Shown here: positions 60,428-60,721 of the stretch, piece after piece
How the letters are laid out: each line of letters opens with the position of its first letter
Position numbering within the stretch: the first letter of the stretch is position 1
NCBI RefSeq assembly: GCF_026241155.1
Contig: NZ_JAPFGP010000026.1
Span: 1-60,721 of the forward strand
Direction of reading: 5' to 3'
Length of the DNA stretch: 60,721 bases
Origin: Paucibacter sp. PLA-PC-4
Lineage (GTDB): Bacteria > Pseudomonadota > Gammaproteobacteria > Burkholderiales > Burkholderiaceae_C
The notes under the pieces: generated by a model
The model's database searches: none
Seen by the model: only the letters and a program-made list of their open reading frames with translations
What the model was told of the DNA's origin: nothing
Made by a program: the position numbers and the translations under genes

Positions 60428-60721
60428 CTAGGGCAGCGGAGTTGGGGTGGGCGCCCTTGATGCAGCCACTGGCGCTTCCACGCCAGACCCTGCGCCGGGG
60501 CTGAGGAAGTCGCGCAGCAGGTCGCCATGGCTGCGCTTGCCGGAGTTGACGTAGTCGACCAACTGCTCGACCAGTTGCTTGTCGTCATTCTGAATTCGCA
60601 GTGCGGCCGGCAGGTTGCTGCTACGCACGATCGATCGCGCGTAGCCTTCAATGAAAGCCTGCTCGATGACATGCAAGGAGCCCAGTTCGTAGAAGGCCGC
60701 CATGCCTCGGATGTAGCTGGC
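60428..60721 (-). CDS. C-terminal part of an unknown protein, possibly Fic-family (5' end outside window)
   Basis: Open frame of 97 codons running to the right edge, so the start is not in the window. It reads YIRGMAAFYELGSLHVIEQ, then FIEGYARSIVRSSNLPAAL, then LVEQLVDYVNSGKRS, with a Pro/Ala/Thr-rich end. The helical pattern recalls the C-terminal end of Fic-domain AMP-transferases. That assignment is tentative because the catalytic HPFx motif would be outside the window. Confidence 0.55.
   Translation of the reverse strand, partial: ASYIRGMAAFYELGSLHVIEQAFIEGYARSIVRSSNLPAALRIQNDDKQLVEQLVDYVNSGKRSHGDLLRDFLSPGAGSGVEAPVAASRAPTPTPLP

Noticed and set aside
1-60721. CRISPR arrays, rRNA or tRNA genes
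   Set aside because: No regular repeat-spacer series and no rRNA or tRNA sequence was noticed in the reading; not excluded by a computed search.

Overview
The window is high-GC DNA with betaproteobacterial gene content. The narXL-narK1-narK2-narG order, the P-type conjugation genes, the imuA-imuB-dnaE2 cassette and the sigma/anti-sigma/TonB receptor locus all point to Burkholderiales. I cannot name the genus. The window could be chromosome carrying an integrated conjugative element, or a megaplasmid; no replication, partition or relaxase gene is visible to decide.

Layout: (1) 1-8134, leftward respiratory nitrate reduction: narX-narL two-component system, two NarK transporters and the start of narG, which runs off the left end. 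(2) 8475-24972, leftward type IV secretion/conjugation cluster: a secreted Cys-rich protein, virB1-2-3-4, a lipoprotein, virB6-B5-B8-B9-B10-B11-virD4, an OmpA-like lipoprotein, an LPD7-like protein and a DUF1173-like protein. Several junctions are 4-bp ATGA overlaps. (3) 25411-30991, rightward four-gene operon: N6-adenine methyltransferase, a protein with both a MORC-like ATPase and a histidine-kinase-like ATPase, a receiver-like protein and an unknown protein. This is the best candidate for an undescribed (probably anti-phage) system. (4) 31674-33773, a small XRE regulator divergent from an ECF sigma/FecR pair, with two 32-bp direct repeats between them. (5) 34160-37778, more defence-like genes: an Mrr-like nuclease, and an AbiH protein followed by a PD-(D/E)XK-like protein. 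(6) 38034-44834, an SOS region: SRAP protein divergent from imuA-imuB-dnaE2 with a near-consensus LexA box between them. (7) 45222-49350, an HNH-like orphan and a tyrosine recombinase/IS91-type transposase unit. (8) 49787-60216, a DUF6880-like protein, a LuxR-type regulator, then ECF sigma, FecR, an STN-type TonB-dependent receptor and an S9 peptidase that resembles lasso-peptide isopeptidases. A partial gene ends the window.

How it fits together: nitrate sensing (NarX/NarL, with FNR-like sites) drives transport and reduction. The VirB/D4 genes form a mating channel. Between the conjugation and SOS regions lies a cluster of defence-like cargo with lower-GC, gene-poor gaps, as expected of a defence island. 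The right end looks like a cell-surface signalling system for import and hydrolysis of a peptide ligand, plausibly a lasso peptide, with no lasso biosynthesis genes in the window. All functions are read from sequence motifs without database searches.
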